From NCBI RefSeq assembly GCF_035222485.1, contig NC_085920.1, positions 6,758,001-6,822,000 on the forward strand: a stretch of DNA of 64,000 nt, read 5' to 3'. This DNA comes from Podospora pseudoanserina (lineage: Eukaryota > Ascomycota > Sordariomycetes > Sordariales > Podosporaceae). The notes under the pieces were generated by a model that had not been told where the DNA came from, did not search any database, and worked only from the letters and a program-made list of their open reading frames with translations. The translations under genes were made by a program, and so were the position numbers. Shown in pieces: positions 35,952 through 47,470 of this stretch. Every line of letters begins with the position of its first letter. Within the stretch, counting starts at the first letter, position 1.

Positions 35952-38900
35952 GAGGTGGGGGTCATGGATTGGGGAAGGGACTACGAGGGTTTTGAAACAT
36001 GTGGAATGAAGCTATGCTATGGTTGGGATTGGCGAGGTAGTTGGGCGGGCGGGATATTTATCTTAATAGTACTTGTGTGTTTATCATGAACGGGAGTGGG
36101 GAACCATACTCTTGGGGCCAGATGGGGAGGCGCGAGTCGTTTGAGTTTTCTGGAATCTTTGCACAGTTTTATATGCTGGGGGAGTGAGTGTGGAGTGGTT
36201 TGGCACGGAACTTCATTCATGATGGGGGGAACGCAGGCACACTTCACAAACGCAAAAGACAAGTGGGGGATATATATACTCGGATTTAGCGCAAGCATAG
36301 GAGCAATGGGATTTTCTTTCTCGTTGTTGGTGTCTACTTCTTTCCCCTGAATAGCCAAACAACCACCTTTGACTAAACCATCTTGGTTGGCCAACAACTC
36401 CATTCCTAGCTATAACACCACCAGCCCATACCTTGATCAACAACCAGCCGATGTCGGCCAACGCATCGGACTCCCAGATATCACAATCACCTACACCTAC
36501 ATATATCACATTGCAGAACAGCACCAGAGCTCTTTTCTCAGCCGCCGAACTTTCCGTCTGAGAACTGTGGCCAGAATAGGGGTGGTGCAGGCCATCTCGT
36601 AAAATTTGACAGGTCAGACGCACCTGATCAGACACTGCGCATCCAATTCTTTTGCAGGTCAGTACCCTAGCTAGGTATCTGCCAACTCCCGCGCTTACTG
36701 CGTGTAGAAGTAAGCGGCGCGGTACGGCGCGCACCCCGTGCTCGCTTGTCGGGGGCGGTAGTGAGGTGGCACAGCTATGTATTCAGCTCATGTGAAGGAG
36801 CCGTGGGGGTGGTGGACTGAGGATGAAATAGTGAGATGTTGGGACGTTTGAGCGGCTATCATGGAGGGTTGATTGGAAGTGGCTTTCTTGAGGATGGGCG
36901 GAGAAGAGGTACATGGAAAAAAAACTGCAGAGAACACATACCTAGTGTAAAGAGGCGCAAAGAAGAGATAAACGGCGGAGGGAAGAGGGTGCTGTGAGTG
37001 TGAGATAGGTAAGTCATTGTAGAAGCGCGGCTATTTTCTTGCGAGCGATTGGGCTGATGGTTGACAGACGGTTGGTGAAGTGAGAGTAAGAGGGTGTGCT
37101 GGCTGGTGGCTGCATGTTGATATTGGGATGCTAAAAGCAGCTTCAATCGTAAGGTGAGCGAGAGAATATAGATGGCTGGTGTATGAGGCTTGTTTTCTCC
37201 CCAGTTAGATGGTAGATGTCGTTATGAGGTCTCGGGTAACCAAAATAAACACGGTAGTAAAAGGGGCTATCTCGGTGCAAGGGAAGAAATAGGGGTTTGC
37301 ATTCTTGGTACTGTGTAACCACATATCGCCAACATCCAAAAGACAAAAGGTCTCATGGAGTCTCTGCTGTTGGATGGGTTCCAACATATTTCCCATCAAC
37401 TGCAAACCTGAATGTGAGCAACTCTGCAGTTGATATGACCTCAATGCACTCTCCCGCAACAGCGCAACATGTTTCAGAGGGCACGGTTGCCCAACTGTGG
37501 TTTCTTTGAAGTCTCGCAAAAGGGAAAAGGGGGAGTATCAGTCAGACTGTGTGACGGCATGAACCTCTGTCTTGGGCCATGCGTCGCGACGTCACTTGAA
37601 ACGCGGATGAGAGGCGGATGTTGTGCGAGGAAACATGACTGGTTGGTTCGTCACAAGGAACGGAAACACATCGAGATGTTTGACAGGACGGGCAGTCGTC
37701 ATGGTACGAAAAAGAGGAATACCAATGGTATGGGTGTGGGTTGCGGTTGATCGCTCTCGAAGCACAGGAAAGGGCGGCAACATGGCACAATGCAAGTTTA
37801 AGCTCGAGATGCGATTTGCTCTTTGTCTTTGCAAGACCTTGAATACTGCCACCAATCAGCAATGGATCCAACAGACTTTGAGAAAATGTGCGACGAAAAG
37901 CCCGGGCGGAATCCGATCAGCAAATCGAAGGCCGTGTGTTGGTCCGAATTCGCCGTCGTCTGATGTTGGATGTGACTGTAGGTACGGACAGACACAGTCT
38001 GCTTGCGCAAAGAAAACCCCAAAGCCTGCTTGGGCGACTGTTGGTGCCGATGCTGCCGGGTTTGCGAAACCCAGTTATATAGAGTCAAGCATTGGGTTTG
38101 TGACAGCGCCACGCCGGCGGTCTCGGATCTGGCCCGTTGAGAATCGTGGGAGTCTTTGCGGCCGAAATCAGGCCACGGCAGAGCCCGTCATCCGCCGGGT
38201 TGACTCCGAGGTGGGCAACGGCATCTGAACATGTCGCTTGTTGGGTAATCCGTTGGCCTTTTGCTCTTGTTCATATGGCCACGGCCACAGCGACTTGATC
38301 GACCGCTTGGACCAGAAGGTCATGTGGGTGATGGCGCTAGTGTTTAAGATTGAGCCTGACTCCACCTGCTTATCTATATGCTCTTGGAGTGGGGAGAAGC
38401 ACCCCTGCAATTCTCACCGTGATCAGACCCACCATGAAAGTTGAGATATTGATGCTTCTTGGACTGTTACCAATGTCCATCCTGGTGCCGCACTTGGGCT
38501 CTTGTCGAAATCGCCTTCTATTGCTCGATATTGGGTGGTGCGCCTCTACGGCACTGATCTGCAGTGCGAATGTCATGCATAAGCGTTTGTGCCTCAGAGG
38601 ATGGATGGGACACTTGCTTGTCTGAGCATGCTATAGGCTGGTATTCTCAACCTTCTGTTCCATACAGCATTCTTTCCCACTAGATGGTCTACCGAAGCCA
38701 AAGTCTCTTCCATCGTCCTATTTCTGTCGTCACCGTCGTATATGGCAGCTTCGTATTGTCCAGGTAAAACAGACTTCTATGTAACCCTGGCCACGGACAA
38801 TGCCACCCCGAAGCCTGCAGGGCTGCGGGCAACGTCAAAGCCCAGACCAGACCCTCGGCGTGTGCCTGCCCCCTGTGTCTTGCGTGCTCCTGCCCCCGTG

Positions 38901-38997
38901 TCCGTCCCCTCGGAGCCATGATGCCCCTTGATCCCGATCACAGCCCACTGGGGAGCGTGTTTTCGTGTTTTCCTTCTCGAGTTTCGTTTCTGTCATC

Positions 38998-39025
38998 GTT
39001 GTTGTTGTTGTTGTTGTTGTTGTTG

Positions 39026-39070
<45 letters not shown>
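38998..39070. repeat. GTT/GCT trinucleotide microsatellite
   Basis: About nine GTT units pass through GCT-GTT into about fifteen GCT units, an uninterrupted 73-base triplet tract on the plus strand (CAG/CAA on the minus). All three frames on each strand remain open across it, but none belongs to a gene I can support. It lies about 1.6 kb upstream of the EGF-type gene. Confidence 0.9.
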
Positions 39071-39071
<1 letters not shown>

Positions 39072-39941
39072 CGTGTTCATCCAAACTCTTGTCATTCTTT
39101 TGCATATCCCGTCACTCGTTCGCCGCCCGCGTGGCTCCGACAGCATTGCCGCTCCTTCGAACCCTTCTTTCGCAACTATTCGCACTCTTGTCGCCGCTTG
39201 CCACGTTCACGCTCCTGTTGGTTCCCGCCGGTGATCTGGAACCACTGCTCTGGACTGGCAAACTTCTCGGCAGGATATCCAGAAGAGCTCCAGCGGATCT
39301 CTCAGATCAGCGGATTCACTGATCACTAGCTGACCATCACTGCTGCTCGCTGCACGCCTTGCACGACACCGTCTCTGCACTACGTTAGTCATCGCCTGGT
39401 TCTGCGAGGGACTGCAGCCAACGCTTGATTTTCTCTTGATCTTCATCTCTCAGACACCCACTTCTGCTTGCTGGAGCTGGGTGCCGCCGCGAAGAGCTCT
39501 CTTGCTCTCCCGCACATCTGAAACGGCAACCCCCGTCTCGGTCGTACGTGCACGATTTCATCCTGATCCCCTCCCATTACCGAGTCTGCCCAGTACCGAC
39601 GTCCCACGCCTCTTTGGTGCAGTCTCCCGAATCCCCTGAGAAGGAAAAAAAGAACACTCCAAGTTTGTTGTCGTCCTCGCCGTTGCTTGTCTTTTCATCG
39701 GTTCCTCGCACTACAGCACAACGTGCGACTTGTACGACATTGCACCTGATTCGCCGGGTGGGAAGGATAGACACAACCTACGGTATACAACCGGGTCGCC
39801 CCAATACCGCGCAGTGTGAGGTGACAGGGGTGTGTTCGTGGAGACGTCGAAACACAAAGGTACGTGATACCTCATCCCGTCACGGTTCCCCCCAGGGGTT
39901 CGTCGCTGGCTTGGCTTGGCTTGGCTTCGCGGTAGGTAGTA

Positions 39942-39943
39942 AC

Positions 39944-39974
<31 letters not shown>

Positions 39975-39980
39975 GCACAC
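39942..39980. repeat. CT/CA dinucleotide microsatellite
   Basis: A (CT)n stretch changes directly into (CA)n and ends with one CG interruption. It is non-coding and lies upstream of the EGF-type membrane protein gene. Confidence 0.85.
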
Positions 39981-40519
39981 CTTTGCTCGGGTCAACCTGA
40001 ACAGGCAAATCTGGCAAATGGGTTGAATACTATCGATCTGTTGTTACACTACCCGCCCCCGAACACCCTCGTTTTCTTTCTTTCCTTCTGTCTGTCCCGT
40101 TCTGCCCGCCAGGCCACCACGGCTAACCTCTGATTACCTGGCGTATAGACTGTCACGTCGTTTTATTTGGCTTCGCGAGATCGAAGGCCACTGGTTTGTT
40201 GAAGATTAATTCTCTCGTTTTCCTGTTTGTTGGGCCTGGTTCGTGTGACGGCGCACGCTGGGTTCGGTCCAATCTTTTTTTTCCATTCTCCTACGCTGGC
40301 ATAGATTACGCTCGTTTGTCGCGGCTACACACGCGTCCGGTTCCACGACTCTGGGATTTGGGATTGGGGCACCCGACGTTTGCGATACCAGGTGTTTATG
40401 AGGTCCGAAGGTTGAGACAGACACGGTTTACTATTTACCATCAGCGGCAACTCGTGCCACCCGCCCTCCAGCAAACATTGGCAAACCGTTTCTTGTCGAA
40501 ACCAAATCAGCAACAGCCT

Positions 40520-40636
40520 ATGCTCGTGAAGTCGAAAGAAGGACCGGAAGGATTCGAAAAAGCCAGGGAAAGGAGGACTCGAAGGGAACGAACAGCCGGA
40601 CTGGATGAGCCGGGGTGCAAGAGGGCTCTGAGCTAA
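40520..40636 (+). promoter_or_regulatory. Upstream ORF ending directly at main start codon
   Basis: An ATG at 40520 opens a 38-codon frame whose TAA occupies 40634-40636. It is followed at once by the ATG of the EGF-type gene at 40637 (TAA-ATG). If the leader is unspliced here, translation of the main frame would depend on leaky scanning or reinitiation. The transcript start is unknown. Confidence 0.4.
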
Positions 40637-43286
40637 ATGAGTACTAAAGATGGGAGAGGTATGGACCGATCACCACCAGCTGGGTCAATTGCAAGGGCGA
40701 GGGAGCGTGCCGCTGCTGGGTTACCGGGACAGGAAAGGTCGCCACCAAGGTCAAGGCGAGGGGCAGCTGATGAGGAACCGCAAATCTCAAGACCATCGAG
40801 ACCACAAGCACCACCAGGACTACAGACGAAGGATGGGAATATCGGCGTGGCGATCTCCCGCCCGACACAGGTTCCACAGTGGCCCCTGGCAGGCGGTCCT
40901 ATTATAGCTCCCTCGAGTGCCAGCGGTGAACCGTATCGACCACCGCCGGGCAAGTCGCAGCCGCCGCAACGACCTCCACGTCCGAGCCGAGTGCCCTCGA
41001 TATTGGACGGCTCCAAGGTGCAGGATCCCACGCCGGTATTCCAGTATCGCCCGCGACCCGGAAGAGAACCCTCGGGCCAGGAGTTGCTACCCGTGCCAGA
41101 AACGCCGTCCTCGGTGTCCCGAGCATCAACACAATCTTCAATAGTGTCAATACCTGACTTCCCCATCCCAGCCCAGATTCCACCAGGACCACCGAGACGA
41201 AGCGTCAACCTCGGACCGCCGCCCTCTGCGCGACGTGGTGTTTCGTCTTTCTACTCCAATGTGTCATATGTTTCACCTATTCCCGAAGAGAGCCCTCGCT
41301 CTCGATCACATACATCTTTTGCCTCGAGCGCTGCGATACCTGATGGCTGGGACACACCATCACCCGGACCCAGTCCTCAGTACCCGGAAGCCTTTTACGA
41401 CGACACTATCCTGGAGGAGGCCGGTCCTTTTGGTGATGAGGAGGAGAGTCGGTTGGTACGAAACGCTAGTGTCGGAAAACGAGCGAAGCCAACTCTCGTG
41501 GGAACCGTAGTGGCTCCTGGCCCGCAACAGGAAGATCAAAACAGGAGGCCGGAGCCAAGGCCACTGCAAGGTGGGCCATTTGACGAGGGTACAGGTTACG
41601 TGGACTATTCGAGTTCTTCCAGCACGATTCCAGCTTCAGCGAGGTTGCCTATCGGCGCGGCAGTCACTCGGGATTCTGTGATCAACGCCTTGTCCTCGGC
41701 AAGTGCGGATGATCCGTCGACCACACCGGCACAGCGAGAAGAAAAAACACCATCTCCACAAGAAACTCTAGAACCTAGACAATACAGCCGGCTGTCGGCC
41801 ATTCGAAGACCGCCACGGTTGGATATGGATGCTGTACGAAAGGCCGAGGCGAGAGGGAGCTTGACGAGTTTGCCAGAATTGATCAGACGGGCGACGAAAC
41901 TAGCTGCGAGTTTGGAAAAGGGCAAGAGACCGGCGAGTCGGTTCGATGACCTGGACTATTCGGGTTCGGAGGGATATGGAGGTGAGGGCACATCTTGGCT
42001 CGATATATAAAGAACAGAAGCTAACACGCCATGAAGTTCGCAATGAAAAGCATCAATCCGGGCTCTCGGACATGCTCGCAGCCTTCCCACCACCCGCCCA
42101 ACCAGGAGCAAGCAGCAGCCGTCGCAGTATCCGCAACAGCATACGAGACCATGTTCAGTCATGGCCATTGCCGATGAACACACGCTCCAACAACACATCT
42201 CGGGAAGCCAACGGCCCTGACAGCGACCCTGACAATCCGGACAAGAAGCAGAACCGCCGGTGCTGTGGGCTCCCTCTTTGGGGGTTTATCGTGGTAATGG
42301 TTGTCATTCTGGTCATCATGGCCGCCGCTATCATTATCCCGATCGAGTTCTTCGTCATCCGCAGGCAAAACAACGGCAACGACGCCCAAGCCTCGATACA
42401 ACAATGTCAAGAGCAGTTGACATGCGCCAACGGGGGCACCAACGTCGTCAACGACGGAATTTGCTCCTGCATCTGCACCGGCGGCTTCACCGGCTTCGAC
42501 TGCACCACCGCCCCATCACCAGGCTGCACCACCTTTACTCTCTCCAGCCCGGAGAACATGTCCAATGTTACCGTAGGGGACGCCATCCCACGACTTATCC
42601 AGCAAGCCCAGAGTAATTTTTCCATTCCGTTAGATGGGGAGCAGGTCATCGCCAAGCTTAACTCGGCCAACATGTCCTGCACGGCGACCAACGCCCTGGT
42701 GACCTTTGACGGCAGTGCCGTCCGCCAAAGCAGTGCGGCTGCTCTGGCGCAGGTTAATGATGTCAACGTCAACGCGGTGGTGATCGATGGGGTGTTTTGG
42801 ACTACGATTACAATTCTCGCAGGGCAGTTCACCACCATCACGATTGATGCTCAGAATCCCTTGGGGACTCCCACCGGTACCGTCCGGCAGGGGGGATCTA
42901 CGGTGTTATCAACGGGGACGGGAACGTCAATAAGACCAACACTGACAGTCACACCAACTGTCACCCGGACGGTTACCACGACGATCCCGCTGAGTTCAGG
43001 GCAGACAACGGTGCCTACGCCGACGCCGACGCCGGGGTTCAAGGTCACGGAGGATGTGCTGGATTTTGCGAGGGTGGTGGTGCTGTTTGTGCTGCAGGAG
43101 GAGAGCTTGAGGGGGGCGGAGGGGGTGCAGGTTGCGTTGCAGAATTTGTTTAGCAGGACTAGCCCGGTCGTGAGCGTGGAGGAGGCGAGGAACGTGACTG
43201 TTGGAGGGGGGTGGAGTGTGGATCTGGTGGATTGGAGGGTTGATCTTGGGAAAGGGGTGGTAGGGGGGACGCATGAGGATGGATAA
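40637..43286 (+). CDS. Single-pass membrane protein with EGF-like ectodomain
   Basis: Exon 1 is 40637-41981 and exon 2 is 42037-43286. The phase-1 intron 41982-42036 has GTGAGG, branch GCTAACACG and an AAG acceptor. The product has 864 residues. Residues 1 to ~520 are Pro/Ser/Arg-rich and disordered, with many SP sites and no signal peptide. One transmembrane helix lies at about 531-554 (FIVVMVVILVIMAAAIIIP), preceded by basic residues and CC. Just beyond it, at about 572-604, is a six-cysteine EGF-like module with CANGGTN and CTGGFTGFDC. A folded region and a Thr/Pro-rich stretch follow. The topology is probably type II, with a cytosolic N-terminus. Proteins of this layout occur in filamentous ascomycetes, but I do not know an assigned function; a surface sensor or adhesion role is inference. 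Confidence 0.82.
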
Positions 43287-45122
43287 GGGTGAGGGTTGGG
43301 GAATATTTGGGTTTCTATACTATAATGCCGGGAGCGATCTTTTTTTACTATTTGAGTGTTCGAGTTCAAAGGGGGAGGTGGCAGGGAATCAAGGCCTAGG
43401 ACCTTCATGTGAGGAGCGTGGTTACTTGATCGAGAGGAGTATCAGGGAGTTTGGGGAGAGGCGAGAAGACTGAAAAGCTGTTGTACAATACCAACCAACC
43501 TTGGAGAGAAAGCTTTTCACAGCGAGCTTTTTTTCATAATCCTGCCGTTCCTTATCTAGGTGGCGGGGGGCGTCTTGGAGATATGGAGTTGGAGTTGCGA
43601 GAAGTTTTGGGGAGCAAGAGAAGAAATCTGCAGATATGTTTGATACCAGACCGTTGGGGATATTTACGCCTCGAATTAATGTTGATTTATACAGAATTGC
43701 TTGATTGTCGTTTACATTGCCACCTCTCGCTTTTGCTCTTTGGTTATCAAATTGCCAGTGAAAGGCAAGCTGGGACAATGATAAGAAACCCAGTCAGGAA
43801 GCTCTCCCCGTCCCGATTAGGATATAGATGATGTAGCCGAGTTGTAGCGATTGTGCCAAGATTAAGTAGGATGCAAGCGAGCAGAAGGATAACAGATGGT
43901 TTAACCGTGGGAATTGAGGGGATTTACAGTATGTGGCCTTTTCTACAGAATACTGTCGTGTACAGTTGGGATTGGCTCTGCTTGAGGAAACCCAGTATCA
44001 CGGAAAATCGGGATTGTTGACGGGCAGTCGCGATTCAAACAGACCCCGACGATGAGGTTGAGAGTGGGGAGGAGATGGACCCCCCCTGCGGAGAAGATGG
44101 TTTCTGGGGTGTCGCCTCTTTCTTCGTTGGAGCGGGGTGAGAGAGGACGGTTCTGGAGCTTGCGGATGAGGCTGTCAAAGAGACTGAAGCTGAGGACGAG
44201 AAGGAATTCAGAAGAGTGATTATGAGTACAAGAGGTTGGTTGGTGATATACATGGCCGCTAAGACGGACCTGCTTCCGTCCTGCCTGTTGTTATTTTACT
44301 TGCGTACAGGAAGGATTGGTATTTATGGTGTATTGATGGCGTAACCGGGCTGGCCCTGGTTGCGGAAGGTCCGGTCGGTCTGTCGGTCGGTGGTTCACAT
44401 TAGGTGCGGGGTGTTTCGGGGTCTTGGAAGAATACCCAGAAGCAGATGAGATGGGAAGAAAAGTGGCGAGAGAATTGGTTATCATGTGACGCAGACGATG
44501 AAACTGGTCAAACAATCGACAAGCTTCCAGAGCAGCAATCAACAAGACGCACGTTCGAAAAGATCGAAACAGGAAATGTGTGGAGAAAAGCGAGCATGCC
44601 TGAGGCCCCTAATTATTACGTCTATTGGCGCTGAGCACCTCCGCTCTCTTTCCCTTCTTGGCCTGGGAGGGGCCATCATTTGGCTGACGCCACCCAGACA
44701 ATGTTTGGCTCCGGCAGGCCCGGGTCTCTAACGATAGCATTCCATTATTAACAGTCAGGGTCGCCAGCAGGCCAGTCAGTGGCCACTACGCAACACACCT
44801 CATGCCCACCACCTCACCTCCCTCCAACAAACACAACACATTCCACCATAACACAAAGTCGACTGGCTCGCATCCTCCCATCGATACCTAACCAACCAAC
44901 CGACAACTCACCATCGTTTTTATCCGCGCTTTTCCTTTTTGCTGTTTCTTCTTGCTGTTTCTTCCTCCCACCTGAGAACTCGCCCACACAACCACCGCGA
45001 CAAGTGCCTGTCGACTTCCCGCCGCTGGACGATTAGCGATAACCCTCACTAGCTTGACTTACAATCGACACGCGGCCCCTACCCACAACAACACCAAACA
45101 GTACACTGTTCCGTCGGCAATC
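43287..45122. other. Intergenic, 1.8 kb, no supported gene
   Basis: This holds the 3' flank of the EGF-type gene and the promoter of the next gene, with a C/A-rich leader from about 44780. A 72-codon minus-strand frame at 44253-44035 is Ser-rich but not convincing. Confidence 0.55.
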
Positions 45123-46346
45123 ATGCTCATGAAGTCACTCTCACTTGCAGCGGCTGCCGGCCTTTTGGCCGCCCCGGCTGCTAACGCATTTCTCATCCCT
45201 CCCGAGATCAGCGAATCCGACCTCAAGATCGCCCAGGAAGTCGAGTTCGCCGAGCCCAAAATCGCAGAGGTCCAACCCATCGATCTTGAATGTCCTGGAT
45301 GCCCGCTCAACATCAAGGGGCGATTTGGACAAGACATCCAGGTCAAGACTGGACGACCAAACCACCTCGAGCTTCTGTTTGCCATCGAGCACCGGCCTGA
45401 AGGTGGCGATCGTTTGTTGGTGAACGACTTTGAATTGTACCCCTTTGCCGACCCATTCTCTAGCAATTTGATGGCGCCCCAGGTGTTGGATGACGGTGCA
45501 GAGGTGGAAAAAAGACGTGATCACCATGGTGGAGAAGAAGATGGGCATCGCAGGGGCAAGCACCATCGACGACCGAAACCGCAGGCTCAGCGACTTGGCT
45601 TTGGGCTTCATGTCTCCCCGGTTCAGAAGGATGCTGATGGCAGTTTTGAGCTTATTGAGGTTGAACTGCAGGTTATTGAAGTCGGGTACACGTTTGTCGA
45701 GAACATTCCCAAGGTCAGGGTCAATCTTGTGAAGGATCAGGAGGGTAAACTCCTCATGACCACCGTCGAGAAGACCGCCCCCCAGACTATTGTCGAGGTT
45801 TCCGATCAGGACAAGCCCGCCGAGTGCACCACCCGGATCTGCCAGCTCATGGCTGCCGCGCACGAGAAGATGGAGCAGCTCCGCAAGATGAGACTTCCTG
45901 GTTGCCATGGTGGTAACAGGGAGGGCATGGGCATGAGACCTGCCTTCCACCACGGAGGCGAGCACCATCACGGCGGCCACCACGGCCACAACGAGCCTCG
46001 CCCTGGTCGCATGGGTATGCGCGAGCACAGCTGGGGCAAGCTGTTCAAGAACATCACCTCGCACATCTTGCTTCCGGTCCTCATCGGTCTCGTCGCTGGT
46101 GTCGCCGTTAGCTTGATCGGTATGGCGGTTGGCACCGTTATTGTTGGCCTGTGGCGCTTCTTCCGCAAGCCTACCCACACTTCCCGTAGACACTCCAGAC
46201 GTCACTCTCTCCACAAGGCTTCCCACAAGGAGGCCGTTGTTGCCGAGGAGAAGTCTGGGCTTTTGGCTGAGGAGGAGCAGGATGCCCCTCCTGCTTACCA
46301 GGATGCGGAGACCAACACCGCCGCCAAGCCCGCCGGGGAGGTTTAA
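45123..46346 (+). CDS. Secretory-pathway membrane protein with CPGCP motif (DUF7728-like)
   Basis: Intronless, 407 residues. ATG at 45123, with a second in-frame ATG at 45129. A signal peptide is clear: MLMKSLSLAAAAGLLAAPAANA. The lumenal part contains ECPGCP shortly after the start of the mature protein and a paired Cys region CTTRIC, which could form disulfides. It also has two His-rich patches (around DHHGGEEDGHRRGKHH, and a Gly/His stretch before the membrane segment) that might bind metal. A transmembrane segment lies at about residues 310-345 (ILLPVLIGLVAGVAVSLIGM and on), followed by a basic His/Arg/Ser-rich cytosolic tail with PPAYQ. The layout recalls the fungal DUF7728 group; that match is from memory and should be treated as moderate. 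Function is unknown. The long minus-strand open frame opposite it is a shadow. Confidence 0.8.
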   Translation: MLMKSLSLAAAAGLLAAPAANAFLIPPEISESDLKIAQEVEFAEPKIAEVQPIDLECPGCPLNIKGRFGQDIQVKTGRPNHLELLFAIEHRPEGGDRLLVNDFELYPFADPFSSNLMAPQVLDDGAEVEKRRDHHGGEEDGHRRGKHHRRPKPQAQRLGFGLHVSPVQKDADGSFELIEVELQVIEVGYTFVENIPKVRVNLVKDQEGKLLMTTVEKTAPQTIVEVSDQDKPAECTTRICQLMAAAHEKMEQLRKMRLPGCHGGNREGMGMRPAFHHGGEHHHGGHHGHNEPRPGRMGMREHSWGKLFKNITSHILLPVLIGLVAGVAVSLIGMAVGTVIVGLWRFFRKPTHTSRRHSRRHSLHKASHKEAVVAEEKSGLLAEEEQDAPPAYQDAETNTAAKPAGEV

Positions 46347-47470
46347 ACTAGTGGCGTATGAGATAAAGGTGCTCGAAGGAGAAGATTGGAAAGTTGCCAC
46401 AGGGGGGGCGGAAGGCTTTTGGATTGCGGGCGTTTTTAGGGGACCCTGACTGAGCTGGACAAAAACACACACGGCTGACACTCCTTTTGATTTTTTTCAT
46501 CATCATTGTCAAAACGAGGGCTGTTTTTTTCCGGATTCCAGTGTTTTTCTTTTTTTCTTTCAAGTTTTCCTATTGTTTGGTCTTTTTTTCTCTTGATCAT
46601 CAAAAATACCCACATTCCTTTTTAGTTTTATACACCTACTCGGAGATGAAATATGAACAACAATCTGTCAAGATTTGACGTCACCGAGTTTGTCCCTTGA
46701 TGTGTGCATGTGTGACAGGGCGGGGAGAAGAAGAGGTTGTCAAGGTTTGAGCTAATGTGTCTTTGTGATGCAACGAAAATGAAAGATTGGGCTGCAGGAT
46801 GGGGTTTTCCGTGGGAGATCTCCCGAGATCTGCCTTGCAGTATGCAGCTGTTTTGGATGGGTGGGTGGTTTTGAGGCCGGTGAGGTGTTGGACTGTGTGG
46901 AGACATTTGGAGGGTGTAAGTCAATGTTCAGTCTCTTTTAGCGTAGGACTGTTCTGAGAAGTGTCAGAGATGATTTAGCTGTGTCAGGTCTAGAAAGTCA
47001 GCAATCTCTCACCGTATCAATCATACTGTGCAACTTGAATGTGGACACATCCAAGAGGTGGCCGCCAAACAGGCCGCAGTTCGCCTCTTGTTTCTCTGTG
47101 CGCGCACCTGCCCGCCTGCGGCTTTCAAATCCCGGACTCCACACGGGCCGTCTTTGCTGTTGTTATCGATAGGCATGTCCCCAATTCGCTCCACCAAAAT
47201 TCCTCCCCACCGCCTTTGGTCGCAACGCTGGCAGAATTCGCTTTTTTTGCGGAATTGTTCTCGACCCTTGCCGCAGCACAACGACTTGGCGATAACCTTT
47301 TTTTTTTTTTTTTCTCTCTCTTTTTCTCTCTCTCTCTTTTCGTTGCTGGTTGAATTTCTTTGTCAACCACCACCCATCACCGATTCCACCTCCAGTCGCA
47401 ATCCATATTCTTCTGGATCGCGCTCTCCTTTTCTCACATTGCTTGATTGGAGGAAAACAACAAAGCAACA
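46347..47470. other. Intergenic, 1.1 kb
   Basis: 3' flank with T-rich sequence followed by the NOP6 promoter and leader, including T- and TC-runs at 47299-47340. Nothing else is supported. Confidence 0.55.

Larger units (their letters stand above)
35952..40636. other. Intergenic, 4.7 kb, with microsatellites
   Basis: No gene is supported. The region holds a GTT/GCT trinucleotide tract, a TTGGC pentamer run near 39910, a CT/CA dinucleotide tract near 39942-39980 and, at its end, an upstream ORF abutting the next start codon. A 198-codon ATG frame near 37635-38228 shows no family resemblance. Confidence 0.55.

Noticed and set aside
37635-38228. 198-codon ATG frame
   Set aside because: No recognisable domain; surrounded by equally long random frames in all phases.
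45141-46481. 446-codon minus-strand frame opposite the CPGCP membrane protein
   Set aside because: Shadow; the plus strand has a signal peptide, a membrane helix and sensible composition.
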